This document shows, one piece after another, positions 8,705 to 17,294 of a stretch of DNA of 43,387 bases. The stretch's first letter is position 1, and each line of letters starts with the position of its first letter. Source of the DNA: Gemmatimonadota bacterium (GTDB lineage Bacteria; JAAXHH01); assembly GCA_009837395.1 (NCBI GenBank), contig VXTP01000016.1, positions 52,932 through 96,318 on the forward strand. Reading direction: 5' to 3'. The translations under genes were made by a program, and so were the position numbers. Below the pieces are notes generated by a model that saw only the letters and a list, made by a program, of their open reading frames with translations, had not been told where the DNA came from and ran no database searches.

Positions 8705-9872
8705 GATCAACCCAGCGGCCATCCGATTTGATCAGGTCGACCAGTTCGTGGACGCCCTGTTCCTGCGGAACGCTCATCTTGACGCATTCCCGCCCGCGGT
8801 AGAGCGAGATGATCCCGTTGGCCCGTCCGACATAGCCGTAATCGGCATCGGCCATCTCACCGGGACCGTTGACGATGCATCCCATGACGGCGATATCGAG
8901 ACCCGCGAGGTGGTCGGTGGCCGCCTTGACTTCCGCCAGCACGTTTTCCAGGTTGAACTTCGTCCGTCCGCAGGAAGGACAGGCGATGAACTCGACCTTG
9001 GTGCGGCGCAAGCCCAGCGATTGGAGGATATCGTAACAGACCGGGATTTCGTTGGCCGGATCCTCGGCGAGTGAAACGCGGATGGTGTCACCGAGCCCTT
9101 CGGCCAGCAGCGTGCCGATTCCCGATGTGGACTTGATCCTGGCATACTCGCCGTCACCGGCTTCGGTAACGCCCAGGTGCAGGGGATAGTCCATCCCTTC
9201 TTCGTCCATGCGGCTTGCCATGAGCCGGTTGGCCTGGACCATGACGGGCACGCGGGACGCCTTGAGCGAAACGATCAAGTTGCGGTAGTCCCGGGCCTCG
9301 CAGACCCGGATGAATTCCAGCGCGGACTCCACCATTCCGAGGGGCGTGTCTCCGTAGGTCACCGTCATGCGGTCCGACAGGGACCCGTGGTTCACGCCGA
9401 TGCGCATGGCGATATCCCGCTCCCGGCAGACCTCGATTACCGGCGCCAGGTCTTCCTCCACCTTCCGTCTTGCCGCTTCGAATTCTTCCTGCGTGTACTC
9501 GATGGTATCGGCCAGCCGCTGGAACACGAACAGGCCGGGGTTGATGCGCACCTTGTCGACGGACCGGGCGACTTCCTCGGCAATCCGGGTGCCCTGGTGA
9601 TGCACATCGGCGACCAGGGGCACGTCCACGCCCCTCAGGTCGAGGGTATGCTTGATTTCCCGCAGGCTGTGGGCGTCCGCCAGCGTAGGGGTGGTCACCC
9701 GCACGATTTCACAACCGAGTTCGTGCAATCGGACGATCGCATCCACGCACGCCGCCACGTCCCGCGTGTTCTCCGTGATCATCGATTGCACGGCAATCGG
9801 ATGCGCGCCGCCGACCGTGACGTTTCCTACGCGTACTTCACGCGTCTTTCGCCGCGGATAAGTCATCTCCAT
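8700..9872 (-). CDS. ispG: 4-hydroxy-3-methylbut-2-enyl diphosphate synthase (flavodoxin/ferredoxin)
   Basis: Penultimate enzyme of the MEP isoprenoid pathway, reducing MEcPP to HMBPP with a [4Fe-4S] cluster. 390 residues: an N-terminal TIM barrel ([42 protein letters not shown]) and a C-terminal cluster domain with the three Cys ligands at 298, 301 (ACPSCGR) and 332 ([10 protein letters not shown]), followed by Glu339. The ATG at 9872 has GGAAGGAG 8 nt upstream. That site is duplicated (see 9874-9909). A TTGACA box is present at 9939-9944. It is convergent with the gene at 7861 and overlaps it by 4 nt. Ordinary single-domain bacterial length. Confidence 0.96.
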   Translation of the reverse strand: MEMTYPRRKTREVRVGNVTVGGAHPIAVQSMITENTRDVAACVDAIVRLHELGCEIVRVTTPTLADAHSLREIKHTLDLRGVDVPLVADVHHQGTRIAEEVARSVDKVRINPGLFVFQRLADTIEYTQEEFEAARRKVEEDLAPVIEVCRERDIAMRIGVNHGSLSDRMTVTYGDTPLGMVESALEFIRVCEARDYRNLIVSLKASRVPVMVQANRLMASRMDEEGMDYPLHLGVTEAGDGEYARIKSTSGIGTLLAEGLGDTIRVSLAEDPANEIPVCYDILQSLGLRRTKVEFIACPSCGRTKFNLENVLAEVKAATDHLAGLDIAVMGCIVNGPGEMADADYGYVGRANGIISLYRGRECVKMSVPQEQGVHELVDLIKSDGRWVDP

Positions 9873-9873
9873 G

Positions 9874-9909
9874 CGGTGTACTCCTTCCGGACGGTGTACT
9901 CCTTACGGC
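9874..9909. repeat. 18-bp tandem duplication carrying the ispG ribosome binding site
   Basis: CGGTGTACTCCTT occurs at 9874-9886 and 9892-9904, inside an 18-bp unit repeated twice. On the minus strand each copy gives AAGGAGTACACCG, so two Shine-Dalgarno sequences stand in tandem in front of ispG. Only the proximal one is at functional distance from the ATG. Confidence 0.9.
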
Positions 9910-9916
9910 TCTTCGT

Positions 9917-9944
9917 AACGTACGTGACGACCGGCGATTGTCAA
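9917..9944 (-). promoter_or_regulatory. Candidate ispG promoter
   Basis: A perfect -35 TTGACA (9939-9944) is followed after 16 bp by TACGTT (9917-9922, three of six matches to -10). It sits about 50 bp upstream of ispG in the right orientation. Confidence 0.45.
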
Positions 9945-10095
9945 CACCTTAATGGCAGGGTTCCGGCCCACGGGAATCGTCGAAGAACGCCGGCCATGCC
10001 TCGAAGCGCATGTCCGATCTGTGGTGCGGGACAAGTCGTATTCCGCCCTGTTCCGGACCGACGCACGATAAGCGGGGAGGATGATTGATGGGGAA

Positions 10096-10128
10096 CTCCG
10101 GTCCCGGCGGAGCTCCGGTCCCGGCGGA
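10096..10128. repeat. 16-bp direct repeat, period 17
   Basis: CTCCGGTCCCGGCGGA occurs at 10096-10111 and 10113-10128, separated by a single G, in the non-coding gap downstream of the sigma factor gene. Confidence 0.9.
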
Positions 10129-10213
10129 ATCCTCCAGACAACGATCCATCCCCGCTTTGGAGACAAGGTGTCGCGGGCTTACGAACAGCGACCCGGCATT
10201 CGCCGATGCATGA

Positions 10214-10921
10214 CTATTCCTTCCTTCTGCGTCTGCGACGCCTGGTGCCCTCACACACGCACTTGGTAAAGTGTTCGTAATCACGATACCTGCTTTGCAT
10301 CTTACGTCTTAGGCGATACATGCAGTCGTAGATCATCTGTCCCATGCGTTGTACGGACACTCCCATCAGTTCGGCAATGTCCGCCCTGGTCAGTTCGCCT
10401 TTCAGTTCCCTGACGTACATTTTCAGGACGGTCCGGCATCGCGGACCCGTGTAGTATTTGAGGGCGGTATGCAAAAGGTAAATCTGTTCTTCTTCTTCCA
10501 GCTTCTTGAATAACCGCCCGGGACCGTTGTTCAGATTGGGGTCTTCGATCTGCAACCCCGACTCGGTGTTCGATGCGAACCAGTCTATATCGACGAACTT
10601 TATTCCCCGCCCCCTTGCGACCCCCATCCGCGAAGGCATGGCGTCCAGACACTTGATCTTGGCGATGCGGATAACGTAGGTGCTCAATGCACTGCGGAAT
10701 TCGAACTTGGGAAGGCTCTGCAAGACCGCGATGAAAATGTCATTGAGGATGTCTTCCTTTTCACTCGCCGGTATCCAGTACGCTTTCTTGTATACCCAGA
10801 AGTGAACGGGCTTGTCCGACATGAAAAACGATTTGTAGAGTAGACTCTGCGCATCCGATCGACCTTCGAGGCATGCGTGTATCAGATGGAAGTCCGCTGG
10901 CCTGCCTGGTTGCTTGTTCAT
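10214..10921 (-). CDS. RNA polymerase sigma factor, ECF/sigma-70 type
   Basis: About 235 residues from the ATG at 10921; a GTG at 10999 would add 26 residues and cannot be excluded. The N-terminal half carries sigma region 2 (SEKEDILNDIFIAVLQSLPKF then SALSTYVIRIAKIKCLD), which binds core polymerase and the -10 element. The C-terminal half carries a region-4 helix-turn-helix (LTRADIAELMGVSVQRMGQM). The last residues are a run of Arg (TRRRRRRRKE), unusual for sigma factors. No anti-sigma gene is adjacent. It is divergent, across a long AT-rich gap, from an MpaB/RND/LolA/porin block that it might control (inference). Neither candidate start has a good Shine-Dalgarno. Confidence 0.8.
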   Translation of the reverse strand: MNKQPGRPADFHLIHACLEGRSDAQSLLYKSFFMSDKPVHFWVYKKAYWIPASEKEDILNDIFIAVLQSLPKFEFRSALSTYVIRIAKIKCLDAMPSRMGVARGRGIKFVDIDWFASNTESGLQIEDPNLNNGPGRLFKKLEEEEQIYLLHTALKYYTGPRCRTVLKMYVRELKGELTRADIAELMGVSVQRMGQMIYDCMYRLRRKMQSRYRDYEHFTKCVCEGTRRRRRRRKE

Positions 10922-11597
10922 GGTCTCAATGAAACTGCCTTTCCATTGAAAGCGCTTGAGATCGAAGGGTCGATCAAGCGCGACGGGTGCATCCGGCACC
11001 TTTAGCGTACCCGGTTCGAAGTATCCGCCCCCGGATATTCCGCTACCCTGTCCCTGCGGCCGTAGGATCTTTCGTGATTCCGACGGTGCAGGGACACGGG
11101 TGCCGGCAACTGACGCTGATTACAGTGGCACTGAAACAGACCGCTGCTCCATCCACGGGCGACGCGGACATCACAGCTGTCTTTCTGTACTGATCGAGGC
11201 GGTAGATGGTACACGCCTGTATGCATCGAAGTGCAGGCCGGATACCCGGCTACTGCTTTTCCTTCGTATCGCAAACCGGTGACAGCCCCGTGGCGCCTTG
11301 TCGCGGCGTACCGGTTTCATGTGCTGTTACGATGCATCCTGAGGCCGGCTTAGTGCATGGTGAGTGATATGCTGTACCGGCCGTTCCAAATATCAGTATA
11401 CCATAATAACAATGCAAAGAACAGTCATATAAAATTAAATTAAGTAAAATATGCACACGTTCAGTTTGGCTTCGACGACGGTGAATCAAGCTGCTTATGT
11501 GTTTAGTCGTGGATAGTGAACGTAAGCACGAAAAAAAATGGAAACTTGACAATTCAGTGGTTTATACGTTAACGTGCAATAATTCAATAATGCAGTA
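10922..11597. other. 676-bp divergent intergenic region with AT-rich core
   Basis: The region lies between the sigma factor and MpaB-like genes. No open frame here looks coding; the short ones have no domain-like composition. From about 11381 to 11600 base composition swings sharply to AT (for example 11401-11460 is mostly A/T) inside an otherwise GC-rich window. A perfect TTGACA lies at 11546-11551. This is the likely regulatory region for both flanking transcription units. Confidence 0.6.
11546..11574 (+). promoter_or_regulatory. Possible promoter of the MpaB-RND operon
   Basis: Perfect TTGACA at 11546-11551. At 17-bp spacing the -10 position reads TTAACG (11569-11574), a poor match. The gene starts at 11598, which would leave a leader of about 15-20 nt without a Shine-Dalgarno. 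Confidence 0.3.
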
Positions 11598-12812
11598 GTG
11601 TATCCGTTCGCCTGGATCCAGGATTCGGTTTTGCTTCAAGTCCCAACGTCTTACGCCAGTGGATATGAGAAGGCGCGGTCCCTGAACCCGGAATACGCCG
11701 ACAACTACATCAGGCACACCATGGTCGGCGACGAGGATCTGGATCCTGTGATGGATGAGCTCGCCGGCATGCCACCGGGCGAGATGCACCAGTACATCCA
11801 TGCAGGGCTGCACCAGGAAGAGGAATGGTTAAGTAGAGCGCCTGAAATCTTGCAGCGCTATTTCCGGGAGGTCGATTCGAAGATCCCCGAATGGGTCGAA
11901 TTCGAATCCTTCCGCCCCGCCGTGGTCGGATTCCACAAGAACATGCCGGAGATCCTGGTGGCTTTCGTGACCGCGGCCCTGCTGGAAGGTTTCACGACGC
12001 TCATCAGCAAGTCCTTCTACCTGACCGGACGGGTTCATTCAGACAACGCAACGCGCCGTTTCAAGCAGAATAACCGTCATCTGCTGGAGATCTTCCTGCC
12101 CGGCGGCCTCCGCAGGGAAGGGGACGGCTACCGGCTTTCCGCCCGGATCCGTTTCGTGCACGCCATGGTACGCCGCCTGATGAAAGATTCCGACATATGG
12201 GACACCGGGGCCTGGGGTACACCCCTGAGCGCGGCACATATCGGTCTGGCGGTCAGTATTTTCTCGGCGCAGATCCTGAAGCATTCCATCTCGCTGGGCG
12301 CCATCTACACCCAGGAAGAAAGGGAGAGTTTCGTAAAGGTCTTTCGGTACACCGGCTACATCATGGGCGTTCCGGAGAGCATCCTCATGAAGGACGAGAG
12401 CGAAGCCCGGACGATCATCGATATCGGCTTCATGTGCGAACCCCCTCCCGACGAGCACTCCATCGCGAACGCAAACGCACTGATCCATGCCGGGCCGGCG
12501 CTGCTGAATATCACGGATCCCGAGGAAGTGGCCGCCGCCCTCAAGACTTTGTATAATATCTCCCGTGCCCTGCTGGGGCACGAACTGGCCGATGCGCTGC
12601 GTTACCCGAAAAGCAGTACCTTTGGCGTCCTGGCCGCCCATCGCTTAAAAAACCGCATCAGCCGTGTGAAGAACCTGTTGTTGAAAACGAGAGGCCGGCA
12701 GACGAAACTGGACAATTTCTCGCAGATGCTTCAGCTTTCGGCTTACGACGATATCGGCATGAGTTACCGGCTTCCCGATAATGTAAAAGCGTCTGAATCC
12801 AGCAAATGGTAG
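11598..12812 (+). CDS. Oxygenase MpaB family protein (DUF2236)
   Basis: 404 residues from GTG 11598, the only start before an upstream stop. Recognised by the DUF2236/MpaB pattern: ARIRFVHAMVRRLM (about 181-194), corresponding to the conserved 'R..HA.VR' helix; WGTPLSAAHIGLAVSIF (about 209-225); and FRYTGYIMGVPESIL (about 250-264), corresponding to 'Y...G..MG.P..L'. The family includes heme-dependent latex-clearing protein (Lcp) and fungal MpaB oxygenases; it is mostly helical. Heme-ligand identity cannot be verified here. No signal peptide is evident. It sits 9 nt before an RND exporter, suggesting that the oxygenated product, perhaps a lipid or isoprenoid, is exported. This coupling is inference. 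Confidence 0.72.
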   Translation: MYPFAWIQDSVLLQVPTSYASGYEKARSLNPEYADNYIRHTMVGDEDLDPVMDELAGMPPGEMHQYIHAGLHQEEEWLSRAPEILQRYFREVDSKIPEWVEFESFRPAVVGFHKNMPEILVAFVTAALLEGFTTLISKSFYLTGRVHSDNATRRFKQNNRHLLEIFLPGGLRREGDGYRLSARIRFVHAMVRRLMKDSDIWDTGAWGTPLSAAHIGLAVSIFSAQILKHSISLGAIYTQEERESFVKVFRYTGYIMGVPESILMKDESEARTIIDIGFMCEPPPDEHSIANANALIHAGPALLNITDPEEVAAALKTLYNISRALLGHELADALRYPKSSTFGVLAAHRLKNRISRVKNLLLKTRGRQTKLDNFSQMLQLSAYDDIGMSYRLPDNVKASESSKW

Positions 12813-12821
12813 CGCGATCAA

Positions 12822-15107
12822 TTGCACCTGGATAACTACATCGACGCAATCCTGCGCCATCGCTGGCTTGTTATTTCGCTTACCTTGCTGTTCATGCTCG
12901 CCATGGCGGCCGGCGGCAGGAATATCACCGTCTCCAACGAGCATCGTGTCATGTTCGGCGAGAACAACCCCCAGCTCGCCGCCTTCGATGCGCTGGAAGA
13001 CATCTACTCTGTTTCCAACACCGCCCTGATCGCCATCGCCCCCCGGGACGGTTCCGTCTTCACCCGGGAAGTGCTCGGCGTCGTCGAAGAACTCACCGAA
13101 ACCGCCTGGCTCGCTCCTTACTCGACGCGGGTGAATTCCCTTACGAACTTTTTCCACAGCGAAGCGATGGAAGACGACCTCATCGTGGGGCCGCTCGTCG
13201 AAGACGCCTCGTCGCTGAGCGAGGCCGACCTGGATCGCGTCCGGACGATCGCGCTAGGTTCCCGGGAAGTGGTCGGACGGCTTGTTTCTCCTGACGGTCG
13301 CGTGGCCGGCCTGGCGGTCAACTTCGTGCTGGGCGACAACCCGGATCTCGCGGTGATCGAGTTGACCGACTACCTGGACGGCATGCTGGACGATGCACGG
13401 GCGGCGAACGGGGAAGTGGACTTCTACCTGACGGGCGACGTGGTCATGAACCGGGCCTTCGCCGATGCCACGCGGGACGACCTGGAAACCCTGCTGCCCA
13501 TCGTCTTCGTCCTCATCGTCATCACCTCGACCCTGCTCATGAAGTCCTTTCTGGGTACGGGCATCATCATCGTCATGATCGGTTTCGTGATCTCGACGAC
13601 CATGGGGCTTGCCGGCTGGTTCCACACGGTATTCAGCCCGGTGAATTCAGGGGTGCCCATTATCGTCATGGCGATTTCCGTCGCCCAGGCGGTCCACATC
13701 ATCACCCACTCGCTCTCAGGGATTAGACGGGGGGAGGACCGGAACGCGGCGGTCGCGCAATCCATAAGGACGAACGCCTACCCGGTATTCCTGGCCTCGA
13801 TCACCACCGCGATCGGGTTCCTCAGCCTGAACTTTTCGGATTCGCCGCCGTTTCACATTCTTGGCAACTTCGTGGCTTTCGGGGTGATCATCACGTTCAT
13901 CTACGCCATGACGCTCCTGCCGGCGCTGCTTTCGGTCCTTCCGTTGCGGGCCCGTGCCGGCAGTTTCCGGCAGCCGGTCTTCTTCGATCGCCTGGGTAAT
14001 TTCGTCGTCTCGCGCCGAAAGCCGCTGCTCTGGTTGATCGGGCTTATGACCGTCGTTCTGATCACCGGCGTGCCCAGGAACGTGTTGACCGACAGCTGGC
14101 CGGATTACTTCGATGAACGCTACGAGTTCCGCCGCGATACGGATTTCGTCATGGACAACCTGACCGGATTGCTGTCCATGGAGTATACGCTGGCCGCGGA
14201 GGAAGAGGGCAGGATCACCGATCCGGAATACCTGCGGCAGGTGGAGGCTTTCGCGGAATGGAACCGGAGTCAGCCCGAAGTGGGCCACGTGCAGGCCTTC
14301 ACGGATATCATGAAGCGGCTGAACAAGAACATGAACGGCGACGATCCGGCCTTCTTCCGGATACCCGATGCCCAGGATCTCGCGTCTCAGTACCTGCTCC
14401 TCTACGAACTGTCACTGCCCTTCGGCAGCGATCTGAACGACCGGATCGATGTGTCCAAGTCCGCGACGCGCATGACGGTCGTGATTCGCGGACGGTCGAG
14501 CCAGGACCTGCAGGACCTGGCCGGCCGGGGCGAGACCTGGCTGCGCGAGAACGCGCCCGCGCTCGCGACCGAAGCCACCGGGTTGAGCGTGGTCTTCGCC
14601 CACATCTCGCAGCGGAATATCGAGTCGATGCTTCGCGGTACGGTGACCGCCATGGTGCTCATCTCGGTCATCCTCGTCCTGGTCTTCAAGAGTTTTCGCT
14701 TCGGCCTCATCAGCCTGTTGCCGAATTTCGTCCCCGCGGCCATGAGTTTCGGGCTTTGGGGGCACCTGGTCGGCGAAGTGGGCATCGCCGCGTCGGTGGT
14801 CATCGTCGTCGCCTTCGGCATCGTCGTGGACGATACGATCCACTTTCTCAGCAGGTATCTCCGGGCGCGCAAAGAGGAGGGCCTGTCGGCAGAAGAAGCG
14901 GTGCGCGTTACCTTCCGGTCGGTGGGGAAGGCGTTGTGGACCACGACGCTGGTTCTTTCCGCCGGGTTCCTGGCCTTCGCGGGTTCCGGTTTCCAGGTGT
15001 CGTGGGCGCTCGGACTGCTGGTCACCATCACCATCGGCTTTGCGATCATTGCCGATTTCCTGCTGCTTCCTCCCCTGCTTATGGCGCTTGACAGGAGAAA
15101 ATCATGA
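12822..15107 (+). CDS. RND superfamily exporter, MMPL/HAE3-like
   Basis: 761 residues from TTG 12822. The architecture is typical of the small (six plus six TM) RND group: TM1 at about residues 12-32, a periplasmic loop to about 220, five TMs between about 222 and 375, then a second repeat with TM at about 395-415, a loop to about 625 and five TMs to the end. The conserved DDTIHFLSRY motif of MMPL/HAE3 proteins is present near the C-terminal TM set. Hopanoid transporter HpnN and mycobacterial MmpL proteins are relatives; hydrophobic or lipid cargo is usual. It follows the MpaB-like gene by 9 nt and overlaps the next gene by 4 nt (ATGA). Confidence 0.88.
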   Translation: MHLDNYIDAILRHRWLVISLTLLFMLAMAAGGRNITVSNEHRVMFGENNPQLAAFDALEDIYSVSNTALIAIAPRDGSVFTREVLGVVEELTETAWLAPYSTRVNSLTNFFHSEAMEDDLIVGPLVEDASSLSEADLDRVRTIALGSREVVGRLVSPDGRVAGLAVNFVLGDNPDLAVIELTDYLDGMLDDARAANGEVDFYLTGDVVMNRAFADATRDDLETLLPIVFVLIVITSTLLMKSFLGTGIIIVMIGFVISTTMGLAGWFHTVFSPVNSGVPIIVMAISVAQAVHIITHSLSGIRRGEDRNAAVAQSIRTNAYPVFLASITTAIGFLSLNFSDSPPFHILGNFVAFGVIITFIYAMTLLPALLSVLPLRARAGSFRQPVFFDRLGNFVVSRRKPLLWLIGLMTVVLITGVPRNVLTDSWPDYFDERYEFRRDTDFVMDNLTGLLSMEYTLAAEEEGRITDPEYLRQVEAFAEWNRSQPEVGHVQAFTDIMKRLNKNMNGDDPAFFRIPDAQDLASQYLLLYELSLPFGSDLNDRIDVSKSATRMTVVIRGRSSQDLQDLAGRGETWLRENAPALATEATGLSVVFAHISQRNIESMLRGTVTAMVLISVILVLVFKSFRFGLISLLPNFVPAAMSFGLWGHLVGEVGIAASVVIVVAFGIVVDDTIHFLSRYLRARKEEGLSAEEAVRVTFRSVGKALWTTTLVLSAGFLAFAGSGFQVSWALGLLVTITIGFAIIADFLLLPPLLMALDRRKS

Positions 15108-16000
15108 AAACAGACCAACCAATACGACCGGCGCGCGTGCGACCGGCGCGCGGACTGCGTGCCGCCCGGTTCTGCCTCCTGGCGATGTTCTTCTTGCCGG
15201 GCATGCCGTCCCAGGAGGCATGGGCAGGCGGACCGGGCAGTCCAGCCAGTCCAGCCGATCCAGGCAGTCCGCCCGATCCGTCGGAAGAAAAGGGGCTCCA
15301 GATCGCCCGTGACGCCCGGAGCCAGGACGAGGGTTTCGGCAATTTCTCGGCCGGCATGACCATGGTCCTGCGCAACAAGAAGGGGCAGGAGAGTGTCCGC
15401 GAAGTGCGCGTGAAGGTGCTCGAGGCGGAAGACGACGGCAACAAGAGTCTCTTCGTGTTCGACCAACCGCGCGATGCCCGGGGCACCGCGCTGCTCATAC
15501 ACGGCCACAAGGACCGGCCGGACGACCAATGGCTCTACCTGCCGGCCCTGAAGCGCGTCAAGCGCATCAGTTCGTCCAACCGTTCGGGTTCCTTCATGGG
15601 TAGCGAGTTTACCTACGAGGACATGACGGTCCAGGAAGTGGAGAAATACACCTACCGGTACCTGCGCGACGAACCCTGCGGAGACGGCCTGGACTGCGTG
15701 GTCACCGAGCGCATCCCGGTGGAGAAGGGATCGGTGTACCGCCGCCAGCTCGTCTGGCGCGACAAGTCGGCGCTGCGCGTCTGGAAAGTGGAATACTACG
15801 ACCGCAAGGACGCCCATCTAAAAACACTTACCGTGGCTGAGTACCGCCAGTATCTCGACCGTTACTGGCGGGCCGGCAGTATGGCCATGGTGAACCATCT
15901 GACGGGCAAGAGCACCGACCTGGTATGGACGGATTACCAGTTCGGGACCGACATCGACGACCGCGACTTCACCCGCACCGGGCTGAGGCGGGTGCGGTGA
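15104..16000 (+). CDS. Outer membrane lipoprotein-sorting (LolA-like) protein
   Basis: 298 residues with an N-terminal signal peptide: basic region RPARVRPARGLRAAR, hydrophobic core CLLAMFFLPG, probable cleavage after AWA at about 42. A Pro/Gly/Ser-rich linker (about 43-60) follows. The mature part fits the LolA-like domain (pfam17131 type) that accompanies RND/MMPL exporters: a run of basic-hydrophobic beta strands with WLYLPALKRVKRISSSNRSG and SFMGSEFTYEDM. It probably shuttles hydrophobic cargo through the periplasm between the RND pump and the outer membrane. ATG overlaps the RND stop. Two 15-bp units duplicate the basic region of the signal peptide (15125-15154). Confidence 0.82.
   Translation: MKTDQPIRPARVRPARGLRAARFCLLAMFFLPGMPSQEAWAGGPGSPASPADPGSPPDPSEEKGLQIARDARSQDEGFGNFSAGMTMVLRNKKGQESVREVRVKVLEAEDDGNKSLFVFDQPRDARGTALLIHGHKDRPDDQWLYLPALKRVKRISSSNRSGSFMGSEFTYEDMTVQEVEKYTYRYLRDEPCGDGLDCVVTERIPVEKGSVYRRQLVWRDKSALRVWKVEYYDRKDAHLKTLTVAEYRQYLDRYWRAGSMAMVNHLTGKSTDLVWTDYQFGTDIDDRDFTRTGLRRVR
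15125..15154. repeat. 15-bp tandem duplication in a signal peptide
   Basis: CGACCGGCGCGCGTG (15125-15139) and CGACCGGCGCGCGGA (15140-15154) are adjacent, encoding the repeated RPARV/RPARG in the positively charged N-region of the LolA-like signal peptide. Confidence 0.85.
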
Positions 16001-17271
16001 TGCCCTCGCGGGCCCTGGTTCGCCTCCTGTGGTTCGGCGTCTGTCTGCTCGGTGTCACGGTGCATCCGGCTACCTCGCACGGTCAGACCGGAAGCTACTA
16101 TACTGACCTGTCGGGCCGGCTGGCCGCAGAAAGCCGGTGGTTTCCCCAGACCGCCCTTTTCCAGGGCCAGGGTTCCCACGCGAGCGGATTCGTAGCGGAA
16201 CCCAACCTCTACCTCGAAGACGAAGCGGGGCGCATCCTCAATGTGACGCCCTGGTTCCGCTACGACAGCGCGGACGACCGCCGAACCCACTTCGACCTGC
16301 GGGAAGCGTACCTCCTGCTTTCCGGCGCCGCCGGCAACGGGGAATGGGAACTGCGCCTCGGGGTCGACCGCGTTTTCTGGGGTGTGGTCGAATCCCGTCA
16401 CCTGGTGGACATCGTCAACCAGATCGACCTGGTGGAACATCCCGACGAAAAGACTCGGATGGGGCAGCCCATGGCCTACGTGACCTGGTCATCAGACTGG
16501 GGCGTGGTGGAACTGCTGGGCATGTCCTGGCACCGGAAACGCACGTTTCCCGGCAGCGACGGACGGCTGCGCGCTTCGGTGGTCGTCGACAATGACCTGG
16601 CGGAATACGAAAGTTCGTACGGGAAGTGGCATCCGGATTTCGCCGCCCGCTACAGCCATACCCTGGGCCTGCTGGACTTCGGGGCCAGCGTATTCGACGG
16701 CACGGCCAGGGAGCCTTCCTTCGGACTGTGCTTTGACTGCGGAGCGCCGTCCGGTCTGCCCGCGCCCGTACTTTATCCTATATACCATCGGATCCGCCAG
16801 TTCGGCCTGGACGCCCAGTGGACCACCGGGTCCCTGCTGCTCAAGCTGGAAGCGATCAGGAGGTCCGGCGCGCGCAACCTGGCGGGCGTGGAAGAGACCT
16901 TCAACGCCTTCGTACTGGGCGGCGAGTACACGTTTTTTTCCTTGTGGAATACGGACGCCGACCTTACCCTCTTCGCCGAATGGGACCGTGACGAACGCGG
17001 CCGCCGCGCCACCAATTTCTATGAGAACGACCTTTTCGCCGCCCTGCGGCTCATGCTGAACGACGTCCAGGGTACGGAGATGACGGTGAGCGTGCTGCAC
17101 GATCTCGACAAGCGTCAGAGCATCTACGGTCTTGAACTGGCGCGCCGGCTATCGGATGCCTTCTCCCTGGACCTGGGAGCGGTCGCGATCACCAACATCG
17201 ACCAGGACGATCTGTACTACGATCTCCGGCAGGACGGTTTCGTTCAACTGGGTATCCATTACCATTTTTGA
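16000..17271 (+). CDS. Outer membrane beta-barrel protein (porin-like, DUF1302-like context)
   Basis: 423 residues from ATG 16000, which overlaps the previous TGA by one base (TGATG). The signal peptide is clear: ALVRLLWFGVCLLGVTV, with cleavage probably after SHG (about 28). The mature chain is rich in alternating aromatic/polar strands (RDSAD..RTHFDLREAYL, WELRLGVDRVFWG, YVTWSSDWGVVELLGMSW) and ends with ...QLGIHYHF, a C-terminal aromatic of the type recognised by the BAM machinery. No family can be named with certainty. It is the last gene of the MpaB-RND-LolA block and would be the outer-membrane receiver or conduit. One CFDC pair is unusual for a barrel. Confidence 0.72.
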   Translation: MPSRALVRLLWFGVCLLGVTVHPATSHGQTGSYYTDLSGRLAAESRWFPQTALFQGQGSHASGFVAEPNLYLEDEAGRILNVTPWFRYDSADDRRTHFDLREAYLLLSGAAGNGEWELRLGVDRVFWGVVESRHLVDIVNQIDLVEHPDEKTRMGQPMAYVTWSSDWGVVELLGMSWHRKRTFPGSDGRLRASVVVDNDLAEYESSYGKWHPDFAARYSHTLGLLDFGASVFDGTAREPSFGLCFDCGAPSGLPAPVLYPIYHRIRQFGLDAQWTTGSLLLKLEAIRRSGARNLAGVEETFNAFVLGGEYTFFSLWNTDADLTLFAEWDRDERGRRATNFYENDLFAALRLMLNDVQGTEMTVSVLHDLDKRQSIYGLELARRLSDAFSLDLGAVAITNIDQDDLYYDLRQDGFVQLGIHYHF

Positions 17272-17294
17272 CACCGACGGCGATTTCCGGAACC

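Larger units (their letters stand above)
9873..10213. other. 341-bp gap between ispG and the sigma factor gene
   Basis: No convincing gene in either strand. It holds the ispG ribosome binding site duplication (9874-9909), a candidate ispG promoter (9917-9944) and a 17-bp-period direct repeat (10096-10128). The rest shows nothing recognisable, and no clear hairpin terminator follows the sigma factor gene, which ends at 10214. Confidence 0.6.

Noticed and set aside
11250-11552. 100-codon minus-strand frame in the AT-rich gap
   Set aside because: No Shine-Dalgarno, irregular composition and no resemblance to known proteins; the open frame is probably by chance.
14402-15817. 471-codon minus-strand frame spanning the end of the RND gene and the LolA-like gene
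   Set aside because: Covers two genuine genes in the other direction and has no recognisable domain.
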